A DNA stretch of 64,000 nt from Rhodobacteraceae bacterium CCMM004 (GCA_004005435.1 RZWH01000001.1:620001-684000); one strand, 5' to 3'; shown: positions 27,657-37,468, numbered from the stretch's first letter. A program made the numbers and translations. The notes: generated from the sequence alone by a model not told the origin.

Positions 27657-28412
27657 ATGCCGCATGTGGACCTCAACGCCGACATGGGAGAGAGCTTTGG
27701 CCCCTGGACCATGGGCGACGACGCGGCGCTCCTCGAAATCGTCACGTCGGCCAACATCGCCTGCGGATTTCACGCGGGCGACCCCGACGTGATGGCGGCG
27801 ACCATGGCGGCGGCGGTGGCGCGGGGGGTCGGCATCGGCTGCCATCCCGGCTTTGCCGACCTTCAGGGGTTCGGACGGCGCCGGATGTCGGTGCCGGTGC
27901 CGTCGCTATGCAACGCGATCCGCTATCAGCTGGGCGCGGCGCGGGCGATGGCGGCCGCGGCGGGCGGCACGGTCCGGCACTTCAAGCTCCACGGCGCGCT
28001 CAGCAACATGGCGTCCGAGGACGGCGAGCTGGCCCGGCGCCTCTACGACGCGGCACTGGGGATCGACCCGGACCTGGTCATCATGGTGCTCGCCGCGACC
28101 CCGATGCAGGCGGCGGCCGAAGCCCTGGGCTGTGCCTGGGCGGCCGAGATCTTTGCCGACCGCGCCTACGAGGACGACGCCACCCTGGTCGACCGTAGCC
28201 GCCCCGGCGCCATGATCCACGACCCCGACGAGGCGGCCGAGCGGATCGTGCGGATGGTCGAGGCGGGGGCGATCCTGGCCGTCTCGGGTGCCCGAATCGA
28301 GGCGCGCATCGACACGATCTGCCTCCACGGCGACACGCCAGGCGCGGTGCAGAGCGCCGCTGCTGTGCGCCGCGGACTGGAGGCCGCGGGGATCGAGCTG
28401 CGCAGCCTCTGA
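27657..28412 (+). CDS. pxpA: 5-oxoprolinase subunit PxpA (LamB/YcsF family)
   Basis: 251 residues. The N-terminus VDLNADMGESFGPWTMGDD, then ANIACGFHAGDPDVM, GCHPGFADLQGFGRR and EIFADRAYEDD are diagnostic of YcsF/PxpA. It is the last cistron of the 5-oxoprolinase operon, with an AAGGAG ribosome site. A weak six-base hairpin (GATGAC/GTCATC) follows the stop. Confidence 0.94.
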   Translation: MPHVDLNADMGESFGPWTMGDDAALLEIVTSANIACGFHAGDPDVMAATMAAAVARGVGIGCHPGFADLQGFGRRRMSVPVPSLCNAIRYQLGAARAMAAAAGGTVRHFKLHGALSNMASEDGELARRLYDAALGIDPDLVIMVLAATPMQAAAEALGCAWAAEIFADRAYEDDATLVDRSRPGAMIHDPDEAAERIVRMVEAGAILAVSGARIEARIDTICLHGDTPGAVQSAAAVRRGLEAAGIELRSL

Positions 28413-28513
28413 GCCATCGGAGCGATGACGGGGTTTGTCATCCGCGGCACCCTTCTCAAACGGTGGGAAATGGGCCACGCTGGCGCCGCCATCCGCAACC
28501 GACCGCCCTGCTC

Positions 28514-30223
28514 ATGCTGCGCCTCGTCGCCCTCTGCCTCATCGTCCTCGCCACGCCGCTCGGCGCGCAGAGCTATCCCGAGCCCGCCGACCTGACCCCA
28601 GCCGAGCGCGCGGCCCTGCGCGCCGAGATCCGGGACCGGGTGTTCCTGACGGCGCAGACCGCGCAGACCACGGCGGCGGGGCGGGCGCTGGCCCAGGCGG
28701 CGGTGCGCGCGGCGGCGGGGGGCGGCGCGCTGGCCGCGCTGCTCAGGTCGCGGCAGGACGGGGCCGACCGGCTGGACCGGCTGGTCGCCGACCTGGCCGT
28801 CGCCGGACAGGGCAGCGGCGCCAACGCCGAGGCCGAGGTGCGGCGCCTGGAGCGCGAGGTGCGCGATCAACGGGCGGCTCTGGCGCAGATGGACGCCCGG
28901 CTGACCGACGAGTTTCCCGATTTCCGCGAGCTGACCGATCCGCAGCCCCTGACGGTGGACGAGGTGCAAGCGGCGCTCGACCCCGACGAGGCGCTGCTGC
29001 TGACCCTGACCGACGACGAGTTCACCTATCTCTGGGCAGTGAGCAAGACCGCGGCCGATTGGACCCGCGCGCCCTTGCCCGACAGCGACGTGAACGACCG
29101 CATCCGCAGCCTCAGGGCACAGCTCTCGGGCGACGACGGCACCCGCGCGGGGGTGGCGATCAACGCACCGCGGCGGCGGGGACAGGGGTTCGACCGGGGG
29201 ACGGCACACGGGCTCTACGCGCAAGTGTTCCAGCCGCTGGAGCACGTGTTCCGCGACGCCGCCCATGTCATCGCCGTGGTCGACGGGCCGTGGACCAGCC
29301 TGCCGTTGTCTGTCCTGATCACCGATCCGCCCGCGGGCGACGACGCCGACCCCGAGGCGCTGCGCCAGACCGGGTGGCTGATCAAACGGCACGCGCTGAC
29401 CACGCTGCCCAGTGTCTCGGCGCTCAAGGTCCTCCGCCGCGCGCGCGATGCCGCGCCCGCCGATCCCGCAGCCCGGCGCCCCTTCGTCGGCTTCGGCGAC
29501 CCGGTCCTGGGCTATCGCCTGGCCGCGCTCGACGGCAGCGAGGTCCCGGTGCCCGACGACGCCGTCGTCACCCGCGGCGTGTACGAGGACGTGCGAGAGG
29601 TGGCCGACCTTGCGCCGCTGCCCAACACCGCGCGCGAGTTGCGGCGCCTGGCCGCCACGATGGGCGCGGACGAGGGCGCGCTCTACCTGGGGCCCGGCGC
29701 GACCGAAACGGCGGTCAAGGAGGCCGATCTCGGCGGCGTCGACGTCATCGCCTTCGCCACGCACGGCCTGTTGGCCGACGGCCTGCCCGGGCTGTCGGAA
29801 CCGGCGTTGGTGTTCACGCCGCCCGCGGCGCCCACCACAGAGGACGACGCGCTCCTGACCGCCAGCGAGGCGGCGCAGCTCAAGCTGTCGGCGCGGCTGG
29901 TCATCCTGTCGGCCTGCGACACGGCGGGGTCGGACGGCACGCCCGGGGCCGAGGGGCTGTCGGGACTCGCCCGCGCCTTTATCTACGCGGGCGCGCGGGC
30001 GATCCTGGTGTCCCACTGGCCCGTCGACGACTTTGCCGCCTCGGTGCTGACCACCGGGATGCTGGACCGGATGACCGGGGACGATCCGCGCCGCCGGGCC
30101 GAAGCGCTCCAGGCGTCGATGCTGGATTTGCTCCAGGACCGTTCGGAGGACCGCTTCGCCCATCCGCGCCTCTGGGCGCCGTTCGTGGTGGTGGGAGAGG
30201 GCGGAGACGACCGGGCGCGCTGA
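28514..30223 (+). CDS. Secreted CHAT-domain peptidase
   Basis: About 569 residues. The ATG at 28514 gives a signal peptide (MLRLVALCLIVLATPLGAQS). Next come a helical region with coiled coil (EAEVRRLEREVRDQRAALAQ) and a C-terminal CHAT domain from about residue 300. The caspase-clan catalytic pair is present: His417 in IAFATHGLLAD and Cys468 in LSACDTAGSDG, ending with RAILVSHWPVDD. It has no TPRs of its own. Its stop faces that of the exported TPR protein seven bases away, which suggests the split equivalent of a TPR-CHAT protein. No ribosome site stands out; a GTG at 28463 is in frame. Confidence 0.9.
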   Translation: MLRLVALCLIVLATPLGAQSYPEPADLTPAERAALRAEIRDRVFLTAQTAQTTAAGRALAQAAVRAAAGGGALAALLRSRQDGADRLDRLVADLAVAGQGSGANAEAEVRRLEREVRDQRAALAQMDARLTDEFPDFRELTDPQPLTVDEVQAALDPDEALLLTLTDDEFTYLWAVSKTAADWTRAPLPDSDVNDRIRSLRAQLSGDDGTRAGVAINAPRRRGQGFDRGTAHGLYAQVFQPLEHVFRDAAHVIAVVDGPWTSLPLSVLITDPPAGDDADPEALRQTGWLIKRHALTTLPSVSALKVLRRARDAAPADPAARRPFVGFGDPVLGYRLAALDGSEVPVPDDAVVTRGVYEDVREVADLAPLPNTARELRRLAATMGADEGALYLGPGATETAVKEADLGGVDVIAFATHGLLADGLPGLSEPALVFTPPAAPTTEDDALLTASEAAQLKLSARLVILSACDTAGSDGTPGAEGLSGLARAFIYAGARAILVSHWPVDDFAASVLTTGMLDRMTGDDPRRRAEALQASMLDLLQDRSEDRFAHPRLWAPFVVVGEGGDDRAR

Positions 30224-30230
30224 ACGCGGC

Positions 30231-32903
30231 TCAGTCGTCGGCCAGCGCGCTGGCGTAGTTCCAGCCGATGGCGGCCTCCCATTCGGCCCGGTCGGCGGCC
30301 GCGGCCGCGGTGATGTCGCCGCTGGCGCCCTCGCGCAGCATCTCGGACACCCAGTCGTAATAGATGTCGTTGGCGCGCGTCATCGCGGCGAACGCCTCGC
30401 CCGGCCGGGCGTCGTGGTGGGCGGCGATGGCGCGGGTCCACAGGATCACCGACCGCGGGTTGCGCCAGTCGATCACGTCGTCGTCGGGAATCGCCGCCAG
30501 CGCCCGCTCCAGCACCGACACGACCTCTTCGTAGCCGGCGAACTCTTTCAGCGCGCTGGCGTATTGCTGGAGCTGGCGCACCTTCCAGAACTCCGGGAGA
30601 CGGTCGAAATAGGTGGGGTCTTCGAGATGGGCCTCCAGGATCTCGGCCGCCCGCTCGGCCGATCCGCTGCGCCACCAGATCGCGTTGGCATAGACCTCCA
30701 GCACCGAGGGCGTGTTGGCGCCGAGTTCGCCGGTGAAATCCACCATGTCGTAGGCCTGTTTGGCCAGGTGGGCGGCCCGGTTGACCTCGTTCATCGACAA
30801 CAGGAGCCGCGCCTGCTCGGACGTGAGATAGGCCAGCACCTCGGGATCGTGATAGCGGTTGCGGCGCAGGGAGTCGGTGGCGCGGCGCATCCACTGCAAC
30901 GCCTCGTCGGCCCGGTTGCGCCACTGGTAGGCAACGGCGAGGCCCCAGTAGGCGCCGGTGACGACGGAATGGTCCGACGGCACCTGCGCCGCGACCCGGG
31001 CGGTCAGGGTGACGAGCGCGGCCAGCCCCTCGTCCCCCGCAATGGCGTTCTCGGAGTTCAGAAGGCGGCTCAGCTCCACATAGTCGTGCATCAAGGTCAG
31101 GTCGGGCCGCTGGGCCAGCGCGGCGTCGAGCCGGTCGCGCAGTGCCGCCACCGTCTCGGCATCCGCGGCCGAGAACACGGCCTCGTAGAGCGCGGAGGCC
31201 GCGAAAATGTCCCAGATGTCGTCGCGGGGGGGGCCCGCTGCGGCCTGCCACAGCGTGAGTTGATCGCGGAGCCCTGCATTGTCGCTCAGGCCCCAGCGGC
31301 GGTAGGCGGCGAGCGCGTGGACCGTCGCCCGCATCCCCGGCTCCAACGATTCGGCCCGGGCCAGGAGGGCCGCGAGGGGCGCGTCGGCCTCGGCCGCGCC
31401 CCGGTTGTTACCCCAGATCAAGGCGATGACCTCGGCGATGTCGAGCACCGGCGCGTCGGGGGACAGAACGCCCTCCGGCGCGGCGCGGGCGGCTTCCCTG
31501 GCACGGCGGGCCGCGGCGCGGGCGTCGTCCTGGGCGCCGGTAAGCGCATGATAGAGCGCGAGATTGGCCAGATAGACGGCGTCTTCGCCGCTCTCGGCCG
31601 TCGCGAGCGCGGAGCGGAGGGTCACGTAGCGGCCGGAGAAGAACGACGCCAGCACCGCCGCGCCATCGGGCGTCAGTGCCAGATCCGCCGCGCCATCGCC
31701 CGACACCTCGTGGGCGTAGGCGAACCCGGCGTATCCGGGATCCTCCGGGTCGATGAACTCGCGCAGCCGCAGCACGCTCCGGTCGTCGGCCTCGTGGACA
31801 CTGCGCATGATGCCGTAGGCCTCGCGGAACGCCGCCTGGGCCGCCGCCTCGTCCCCCGCGAGGTTGTGAAAGAGGCCGATGTCGGCGCGCAGCGTGGCGT
31901 CCATCAGCGGCGCGCCCAGGTGCCGCTCTTGGTGCGGCACCATCTCGGAGACAAAGTCGATGGCCGCCTGATACTCCTCGCCCATCGCCATGGCGTAGGA
32001 GAGATACTGCACGTTCCAGTAGTAGTCGAAATCGAACGCCTCCGCCTCGGTGAGGAAGGCGTGGCGCTCTTCGAAGATCGGGCGGGCGGTCTCCCAGTTC
32101 CCGGCCTCGGACATCAACAACCCCACCACCCCGCGATAGGTGGACCGGCTCATCGGGTCGATGCCGTCGACGCCGTCCACCAGGCGCAGGAACTCTTCGG
32201 CCACCGGGAGCAGGTCGGCCGGGTCGGCCCCGCCCGCACGCTCGGCCTTGAGATCGCGGTAGAAGACGTAGAGCACCTCGGGCGCCGGGATCGGGCTGTC
32301 CGGCGTCCAGCTGTTGACCGTCTCCTCGCGCAGCGCCGCGGCGTCCGGCGCCGAGAGATCCGTGGCCGTCAGTGCCAGGTGATGCAACGTCTCGGCCGCC
32401 ACGCCGTCCATCCCGGCCGCCCGCGCCGCCGGCAGCGCCGAGCGCAGCGTCAGGTCGGCCTCGTTCAGCCTGCCCAGCCGATAGGCGGCAATCCCCTGGA
32501 GCGCCAGCGCCTCGGTCCGGTAGGGGTGATGTTCGTGTTCCGGGGTATCGAGCGCGGTCGCCACCGACGAGGCGAAGGTCCCGGCATTGGTCCAGTTCTC
32601 GACCATCGTATAGTAGCGCGCCTGGGCCAGGTTCGGCATGTGCAGGACCAGGGCGGGCAAATCCTCGATCTCGTAGGTCAGGTCGTTGGCGGCGTCGAAG
32701 AGGCGCAGCGCCTCGTCCATCCGCCCCTCGCTCAGCGCCGCCGCGCCTTGGGCCACCAGGTCGGTGACACGGGCGGGACCGTCGATCGCCGTCCCCCACG
32801 ACCCCTGTGCCAGGACCGGGGCCGCGGGTGCCAGGGCCACCGCCCCGGCCAGCGCCGCGGCCCAGAGACCGCGGCGCCCATATCTGCGCTCAGTTGGCGC
32901 CAA
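30231..32903 (-). CDS. Large exported TPR-like repeat protein
   Basis: 890 residues with a signal peptide (RRGLWAAALAGAVALAPAA, then PVLAQ). The rest is almost wholly helical, with several recognisable TPR-like pairs, for example AALSEGRMDEALRLFDAAND and GIAAYRLGRLNEADLTLRSA, and again AYQWRNRADEALQWMRRATD near residue 700. The start appears to be TTG at 32903, inside the 3' end of the trypsin-like gene (14-base overlap), because no other in-frame start keeps the signal peptide. It is probably a periplasmic scaffold for the neighbouring proteases; that role is inferred. Confidence 0.8.
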   Translation of the reverse strand: MAPTERRYGRRGLWAAALAGAVALAPAAPVLAQGSWGTAIDGPARVTDLVAQGAAALSEGRMDEALRLFDAANDLTYEIEDLPALVLHMPNLAQARYYTMVENWTNAGTFASSVATALDTPEHEHHPYRTEALALQGIAAYRLGRLNEADLTLRSALPAARAAGMDGVAAETLHHLALTATDLSAPDAAALREETVNSWTPDSPIPAPEVLYVFYRDLKAERAGGADPADLLPVAEEFLRLVDGVDGIDPMSRSTYRGVVGLLMSEAGNWETARPIFEERHAFLTEAEAFDFDYYWNVQYLSYAMAMGEEYQAAIDFVSEMVPHQERHLGAPLMDATLRADIGLFHNLAGDEAAAQAAFREAYGIMRSVHEADDRSVLRLREFIDPEDPGYAGFAYAHEVSGDGAADLALTPDGAAVLASFFSGRYVTLRSALATAESGEDAVYLANLALYHALTGAQDDARAAARRAREAARAAPEGVLSPDAPVLDIAEVIALIWGNNRGAAEADAPLAALLARAESLEPGMRATVHALAAYRRWGLSDNAGLRDQLTLWQAAAGPPRDDIWDIFAASALYEAVFSAADAETVAALRDRLDAALAQRPDLTLMHDYVELSRLLNSENAIAGDEGLAALVTLTARVAAQVPSDHSVVTGAYWGLAVAYQWRNRADEALQWMRRATDSLRRNRYHDPEVLAYLTSEQARLLLSMNEVNRAAHLAKQAYDMVDFTGELGANTPSVLEVYANAIWWRSGSAERAAEILEAHLEDPTYFDRLPEFWKVRQLQQYASALKEFAGYEEVVSVLERALAAIPDDDVIDWRNPRSVILWTRAIAAHHDARPGEAFAAMTRANDIYYDWVSEMLREGASGDITAAAAADRAEWEAAIGWNYASALADD

Positions 32904-33960
32904 TCGTCTGTTCCAGCCAGGGCAGGAACGCGACCGCGCGGGTATAGACCGAGAACAGCGCCTCTTCGTAGCAGCCGGTGCCGTCGGAGCTGCTCATCCC
33001 CCAGCTCACCACGCCGATCTGGATGTAGGTACCGTCCTCCAACGGGGTTACCAGGGGCCCACCGCTGTCGCCCGAGCACGACGTCTTGCCCCCTTCGAAG
33101 GTGCCCGAGCAGAGCTGGCGTTCGCTGAGCGCCGGCGGCGCCTGCTGCACCAGAGCCTCCCACGCCGTCTGCGCGCCATCATCGGGGATGTCGAAGACGT
33201 CGACCGCCTGCATGAACGCGCGGGCGGCGATCCCGGCGCGGTTCTGCATCGCCACGCCGTTGCACTGGTTGCGGTCGAGGAGCTGAATTTCGGCCTCGCG
33301 CATCGCCGCCGGGCGCTGCTGGCCGTTGGTCAGACCCCATCCAGTGACGATCGTGCGGATGCCGGGCTGATCCAGGATGTCGCCGAACTGCTCATCGGGG
33401 ATCTGGATCGTCTTGTAGTCCGCGGTCGGCGTGCGCGCGAGTTTGACCAGCGCGACGTCGTAGTCGAACACGTCGTGGCGGTAATCGGGGTGGATGAACA
33501 CCGCCTCCACCGGCACCTTGTCGCCGCCCTCGCCCAGCACGTTGGTCCCGACCACGATGTCGAAGACGCCGGGCGCCAGGTCCACCGTCTCGCCCGGCGT
33601 GTCGGTGGGCCAGCGGACGCAATGCGCCGCCGTCAGCACCCAGTTGTCGAGCACCATGCTGCCGCCGCAGAACTGCGACTCGGGCGAGACCGGACGCGAG
33701 GCGTCCACCAGCGCCACCTGCCAGGGCCAGGCGCCGGGCGCGGCCTCGACCCCGCCGATGACCCGGCCGGCGCTGTCGTCGCTGGCGGCCTCTTCCATCG
33801 CCTTGGCCTTGGCCCCGCTCTGGGCGAACTCGAAGGGCGAGGGGCCGGGCGACGGCGCGGCGGCGTCGAGGGACAGCGCGGCCTCCTGCGCCACGGCCGC
33901 AGCGCCGGCCGCCAGCCCGATCAGGGCCCCTGCGACGAGGGTCTTCCTGCGGATGTGCAT
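32890..33960 (-). CDS. Exported trypsin-fold (S1) serine protease with propeptide
   Basis: 356 residues. Signal peptide (1-25), an acidic propeptide, then a zymogen activation site at Arg66-Val67 (SAGR/VIGG). The triad is His113 (LTAAHC), Asp168 (DYDVALVKL) and Ser299 (SCSGDSGGPL). The residue six before the active serine, which sets S1 specificity, is threonine rather than trypsin's aspartate, so trypsin-like cleavage is not expected. The ATG at 33960 has AAGGAG upstream. It is cotranscribed with the caspase gene before it and overlaps the TPR gene after it. Confidence 0.92.
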   Translation of the reverse strand: MHIRRKTLVAGALIGLAAGAAAVAQEAALSLDAAAPSPGPSPFEFAQSGAKAKAMEEAASDDSAGRVIGGVEAAPGAWPWQVALVDASRPVSPESQFCGGSMVLDNWVLTAAHCVRWPTDTPGETVDLAPGVFDIVVGTNVLGEGGDKVPVEAVFIHPDYRHDVFDYDVALVKLARTPTADYKTIQIPDEQFGDILDQPGIRTIVTGWGLTNGQQRPAAMREAEIQLLDRNQCNGVAMQNRAGIAARAFMQAVDVFDIPDDGAQTAWEALVQQAPPALSERQLCSGTFEGGKTSCSGDSGGPLVTPLEDGTYIQIGVVSWGMSSSDGTGCYEEALFSVYTRAVAFLPWLEQTIGAN

Positions 33961-33995
33961 GTCTCTACTCCTTTGATGCGACTGCATTTCGTAAG

Positions 33996-35972
33996 TCAAT
34001 CCTGGGTCCCAAGGCTGAGCCCGATGCGGGTGATCTTGGGCTGCGGAAGCGCGCCGGTAAAGCCGAAGTTGCGGGTCACCGTTTCGGGGTCCGCGGCGCT
34101 GAGCAGCCAGGTCTCCAGCGCCTGCGCCCCCTCGCCCAGAGCCCGCGTCGGCGCGGCGTCGGCCAGGCCCGTGAGCACGGTGCGCGGCGCATTCGCCCCG
34201 GCGGGAACCGCGATGACGACGATCTCTTCGGTGCCCGGGCCCCCGCCTGGGGCGCGGATCTCCATGCCGATCTCCTGGCTCTCACCGAATGCGACGCGGT
34301 TCGACAGGCCCGAGGGCGGCCAGATGGGCGAGATCGACAGGTCGCGGCCGATATAGAGCACGGTGACGTCCTGGGCCTCGATCGCGGTGTTGGACAGGGT
34401 CAGCCAGATCTGATCGCAATGGCCGACGATCTCGCCCTCGCGCCACGGCGTCTCGGGGGCGTCGGTCGGCCCGCAGTCCGGGCCCGCGGGGCTGCCCGCA
34501 ATCCGTGTCGCGGTGGCGGTCAGGCCGACCCCCGGGATGGTGAAACCGCGGGCACCGCCGGCGGCCAAGGCCAGCGCCGCATAGAGCCGGTGAACCCGCG
34601 CCGCACGGTCCAGCGCCGCCGCAGGGTCGCCGGTCAGGCGCGGGCTGCTGCCAGGGCCCTGGGGGTCGACGACCCCGCCCGGGCCGGTGAGGACGGCCAC
34701 ACCCCCCGTCACCACGACCCCGGCATCCACCGGGCCGCCGGCCACCGCCACGCCGTCGAGCGTCGCTGCGGCCTCGGCGAAGCGGCGGGCCAGGGCGACC
34801 GACTCCGGGTCGGAGGGATCGGCGGCGACCGGCGGCGCCAGGCGCAGGGGACGGGGGGCGCCCGGCTGCACGACCTCGGCAAAGCGCGCACCCTCGGGCA
34901 GCGCACCGACTTCGGACGTGGTCGGCCCGACGGAGGCGAGCGTCGCCCGGCCCAGCGGTTCGCCCCCGGCCGCACCGGCATAGACCGCGACCACCGCGCC
35001 CTCGGCCAGACCGTCGAGGAGGCCCGCCTGCACTTTGCCACCCTCGATCCGCAGGCGCCCCTCGGCCGCGGCGCCGCCGAAGACGGGCGAGGCCAGCCCC
35101 GGCCCTTCGCCATCGGGCGCCTGCACCGCGCCGCCAGAGCCGCCGCGCATGGCGTCGCGCGCGGCCTCCAGCGCCTGGCCCCAGGTCAGGTCCGGCACAC
35201 CGGCCAGGACCGCCGCGAGGCTCCGGGTGAAATCGCCGTACCAGGTCGAGGGATCCTCGGGGTCGCCCAGCGGGAACTCGAAGGACCGCTCATCCGACTG
35301 CGACGAGTAGAGGAAGGCGAAGTCGCCGGTGAGCGGCGGAGCGGCCTGGCCGCCCGCGACCGGCGCCGCCTCGGCGGGCAGACCGAGGAGCGTGGGCGGC
35401 ACGTAGCGGGCGACCCCCGCCGCGTCACCCAGCGCGCGGAACCCGGTGGCGCTGTGGCAGGCGTCGATCAGGCCGACGACCTGCACGCCCCGGTCCAGCA
35501 TCTGCTGAAAGATCGGGCCCAGTTCGTCGTCGACCAGGGCGTTCTCCACCGTGCCGGTGCTGCCGCTCCAGCCCGCGGCGTCGGCAGGCAGGAAGATTTC
35601 GTCGTAGCCCCCGGCCTCGTCGCCGTTGAGATCGGGCGCCTGACTGCCGTGCCCCGAGAAGTAGAAGATCGCGGTGTCGCCGGGGCCGAGCCCCTCGCCC
35701 AGCGCCGACAGCGCAGCGAGGATCGCCGCCCGCGTCGGCGCCTCTTCGGCCTCGGGCACCCGCGTGGGGTCGGCCAGGACGGTGATGCGGTCTGCCCCCC
35801 GGGCGGCCAGAGTGCGGGCCATCAGTCGCACGTCGTTGGCCGGGCCCCGGAGATCGGCATCGAGGACCAGATAGTCGCTCACGCCCACAAGCAGCGCACG
35901 CACCTCGGCCCCCGCAGAGAGCGGGGCGAGTCCGGCGCAGAGCCCTAGGATCATATGACGCAAACCGCCCAT
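33996..35972 (-). CDS. Exported caspase-fold (C14) protease with DUF4384-like C-terminus
   Basis: 658 residues. A short signal peptide (MILGLCAGLAPLSAGA; start at 35972 or 35954) leads into a p20-like caspase domain. The catalytic pair is His108 (IFYFSGHGSQ) and Cys172 (GLIDACHSATGF). A long middle region is rich in alanine and glycine. The last 130 residues (ISPIWPPSGLSNRVAFGESQ, EIVVIAVPAG) resemble DUF4384. Bacterial orthocaspases usually cut after Arg or Lys, which would suit the Arg66 activation site of the trypsin-like protease encoded 35 bases downstream. That link is inference. Confidence 0.92.
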   Translation of the reverse strand: MGGLRHMILGLCAGLAPLSAGAEVRALLVGVSDYLVLDADLRGPANDVRLMARTLAARGADRITVLADPTRVPEAEEAPTRAAILAALSALGEGLGPGDTAIFYFSGHGSQAPDLNGDEAGGYDEIFLPADAAGWSGSTGTVENALVDDELGPIFQQMLDRGVQVVGLIDACHSATGFRALGDAAGVARYVPPTLLGLPAEAAPVAGGQAAPPLTGDFAFLYSSQSDERSFEFPLGDPEDPSTWYGDFTRSLAAVLAGVPDLTWGQALEAARDAMRGGSGGAVQAPDGEGPGLASPVFGGAAAEGRLRIEGGKVQAGLLDGLAEGAVVAVYAGAAGGEPLGRATLASVGPTTSEVGALPEGARFAEVVQPGAPRPLRLAPPVAADPSDPESVALARRFAEAAATLDGVAVAGGPVDAGVVVTGGVAVLTGPGGVVDPQGPGSSPRLTGDPAAALDRAARVHRLYAALALAAGGARGFTIPGVGLTATATRIAGSPAGPDCGPTDAPETPWREGEIVGHCDQIWLTLSNTAIEAQDVTVLYIGRDLSISPIWPPSGLSNRVAFGESQEIGMEIRAPGGGPGTEEIVVIAVPAGANAPRTVLTGLADAAPTRALGEGAQALETWLLSAADPETVTRNFGFTGALPQPKITRIGLSLGTQD

Positions 35973-36039
35973 GGCGCTCAGTTAAGGGTCTCGCAGCGAA
36001 CCAGGCAAGCGGCGAGGCCGCCGGTGACGGCACTTGTCA

Positions 36040-37468
36040 TCAGTTGCGCACCGGCACGATGAGGCGCGCACCCGAAGGCACCTCCGCCCCGCCCCCCGCG
36101 GCCCTGAGAAAACCGTTGAACTCGGGCGTCTCCCGGGTCGCCATCCGCCCCGCCTGGATCGCCCGGTCCACCTGCGCGGGGTCGAGCGCCAGCCGCGTGG
36201 GGATCTCGTCGAGCCCGTCGCGCAGGCCCGGCGGCAGCCGGTCGAACCCGACCTCGCCGACGAAAAGCTTGATGTCGCGGCAATCCCAGCCTGCGAGGCT
36301 GCCTCGGAGCCGCAGAACCTCGGACCGAGGCAGGCCGCAGCGATAGGCGATGAGATCGCGCTCCAGATCCGCCAGTTGCAGGCGCATCGCGTCGTATCCC
36401 GTGCGGCTGGCCGCCGCCATGGAGGACCGCGCGATGGACATGGCCAGTTCCACGCCCCCCCGGTCCCGCGGGTTTCTGGGTCCAGGCGTAGTTGCGCGCG
36501 ACCTGGGCGTTGGCCACGAGGAACAGCAACCGCTCCAGCCGCACCGCCTGCCGCGGGGTCAGGGGCGCGGGACCGTCCGGCGCCCGGGCGCGCGCCACGC
36601 TCAGCCCGGTGGTGCCGAAGTTGTCGGTGATGCCCCCGTCCAACAGCTTGACGAACTTGACCTTTTCGCGGTCGGTGTAGCTGTCGAGCGCCTGCGCATG
36701 GGCCCGGAGCGCCGCCGTCGCCTCGGGGTTGTTGCGCGCGGCGGTCAGCCAGTCGGGTTCGGCATAGCGGCACGAATGGGTTTCCAGCACGATGGGCGAG
36801 AACACCAGAGGAAAGGCCGCCGAGGCCGCCACCGCCGCGCTGAGCGGATAGCGGGACAGGTCCGAGCACAGAGCGTCGAAGGTTTCGGGCGAGAACAGGA
36901 AGGGGACGTTGTTGGCCACGTCGCTGGCGTTGATCCAGGTGCGCACCCGCGACCGCGCCGCCAGATCGCCGAAGGTCGCGCCGCCGAACAGGGTCTCGTC
37001 GAGGTAGCGGGCAAATGTGGTCTGGTCGTTGGCCCCGCCCGACAGGCCGCGCACGATGGTGAAGGGGTTGAACGGCCCGTTGGCCATATAGCGTTCGGCG
37101 TCGGTGAGGAGATAGCGGTCGCGGAACCCCGCCACGCCCGCGGGCCCATGGAGCCCGAAATGCGCCGCCGTGACCGAGCCGCCAGACACCCCCGTCACCA
37201 GCCGCACCTCGCTGAGGAGGCCGTCGGGGTCGTCGGGCCCGGCAGTGGCATCGCGCAGGGCCTCCAGCACCCCATGGGCGAACGCCGAGGCGCGCATCCC
37301 GCCGCCGGAAAACGCCAGGCCGATCCAGAGGCTTTCGTCCCCCGCCCCATCCGCGTCGACCAGCGGCGCGTTCTGGGCGCGGGCCACGGGGACGTTGAGG
37401 GCCGGGTTCACCGCCGAACAGGCGGTCAGCGCGGCCAGTGCCACGGCAGCGGCGATGCGGAACGGCAT
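36040..37468 (-). pseudogene. Patatin-like phospholipase lipoprotein, interrupted by a frameshift
   Basis: Frame one gives a lipoprotein signal (VALAALTAC, Cys17), an oxyanion loop SGGGMRAS, a nucleophile elbow GVSGGS (Ser95) and the catalytic DGG in KLLDGGITDN. After KPAGPGG the frame runs into unrelated sequence, while a second frame continues the protein (ELAMSIARSSMAAASRTGYD) to a stop at 36040. The switch lies at a run of seven G on the coding strand (36455-36461); six G would restore one chain of about 475 residues. It could be a sequencing error, a phase-variable tract or a dead gene. Catalytic residues all lie before the shift. Confidence 0.75.

Noticed and set aside
33961-33999. Upstream start of the trypsin-fold protease at 33999
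   Set aside because: It would overlap the caspase stop and add 13 residues before a good signal peptide; the AAGGAG site fits 33960.
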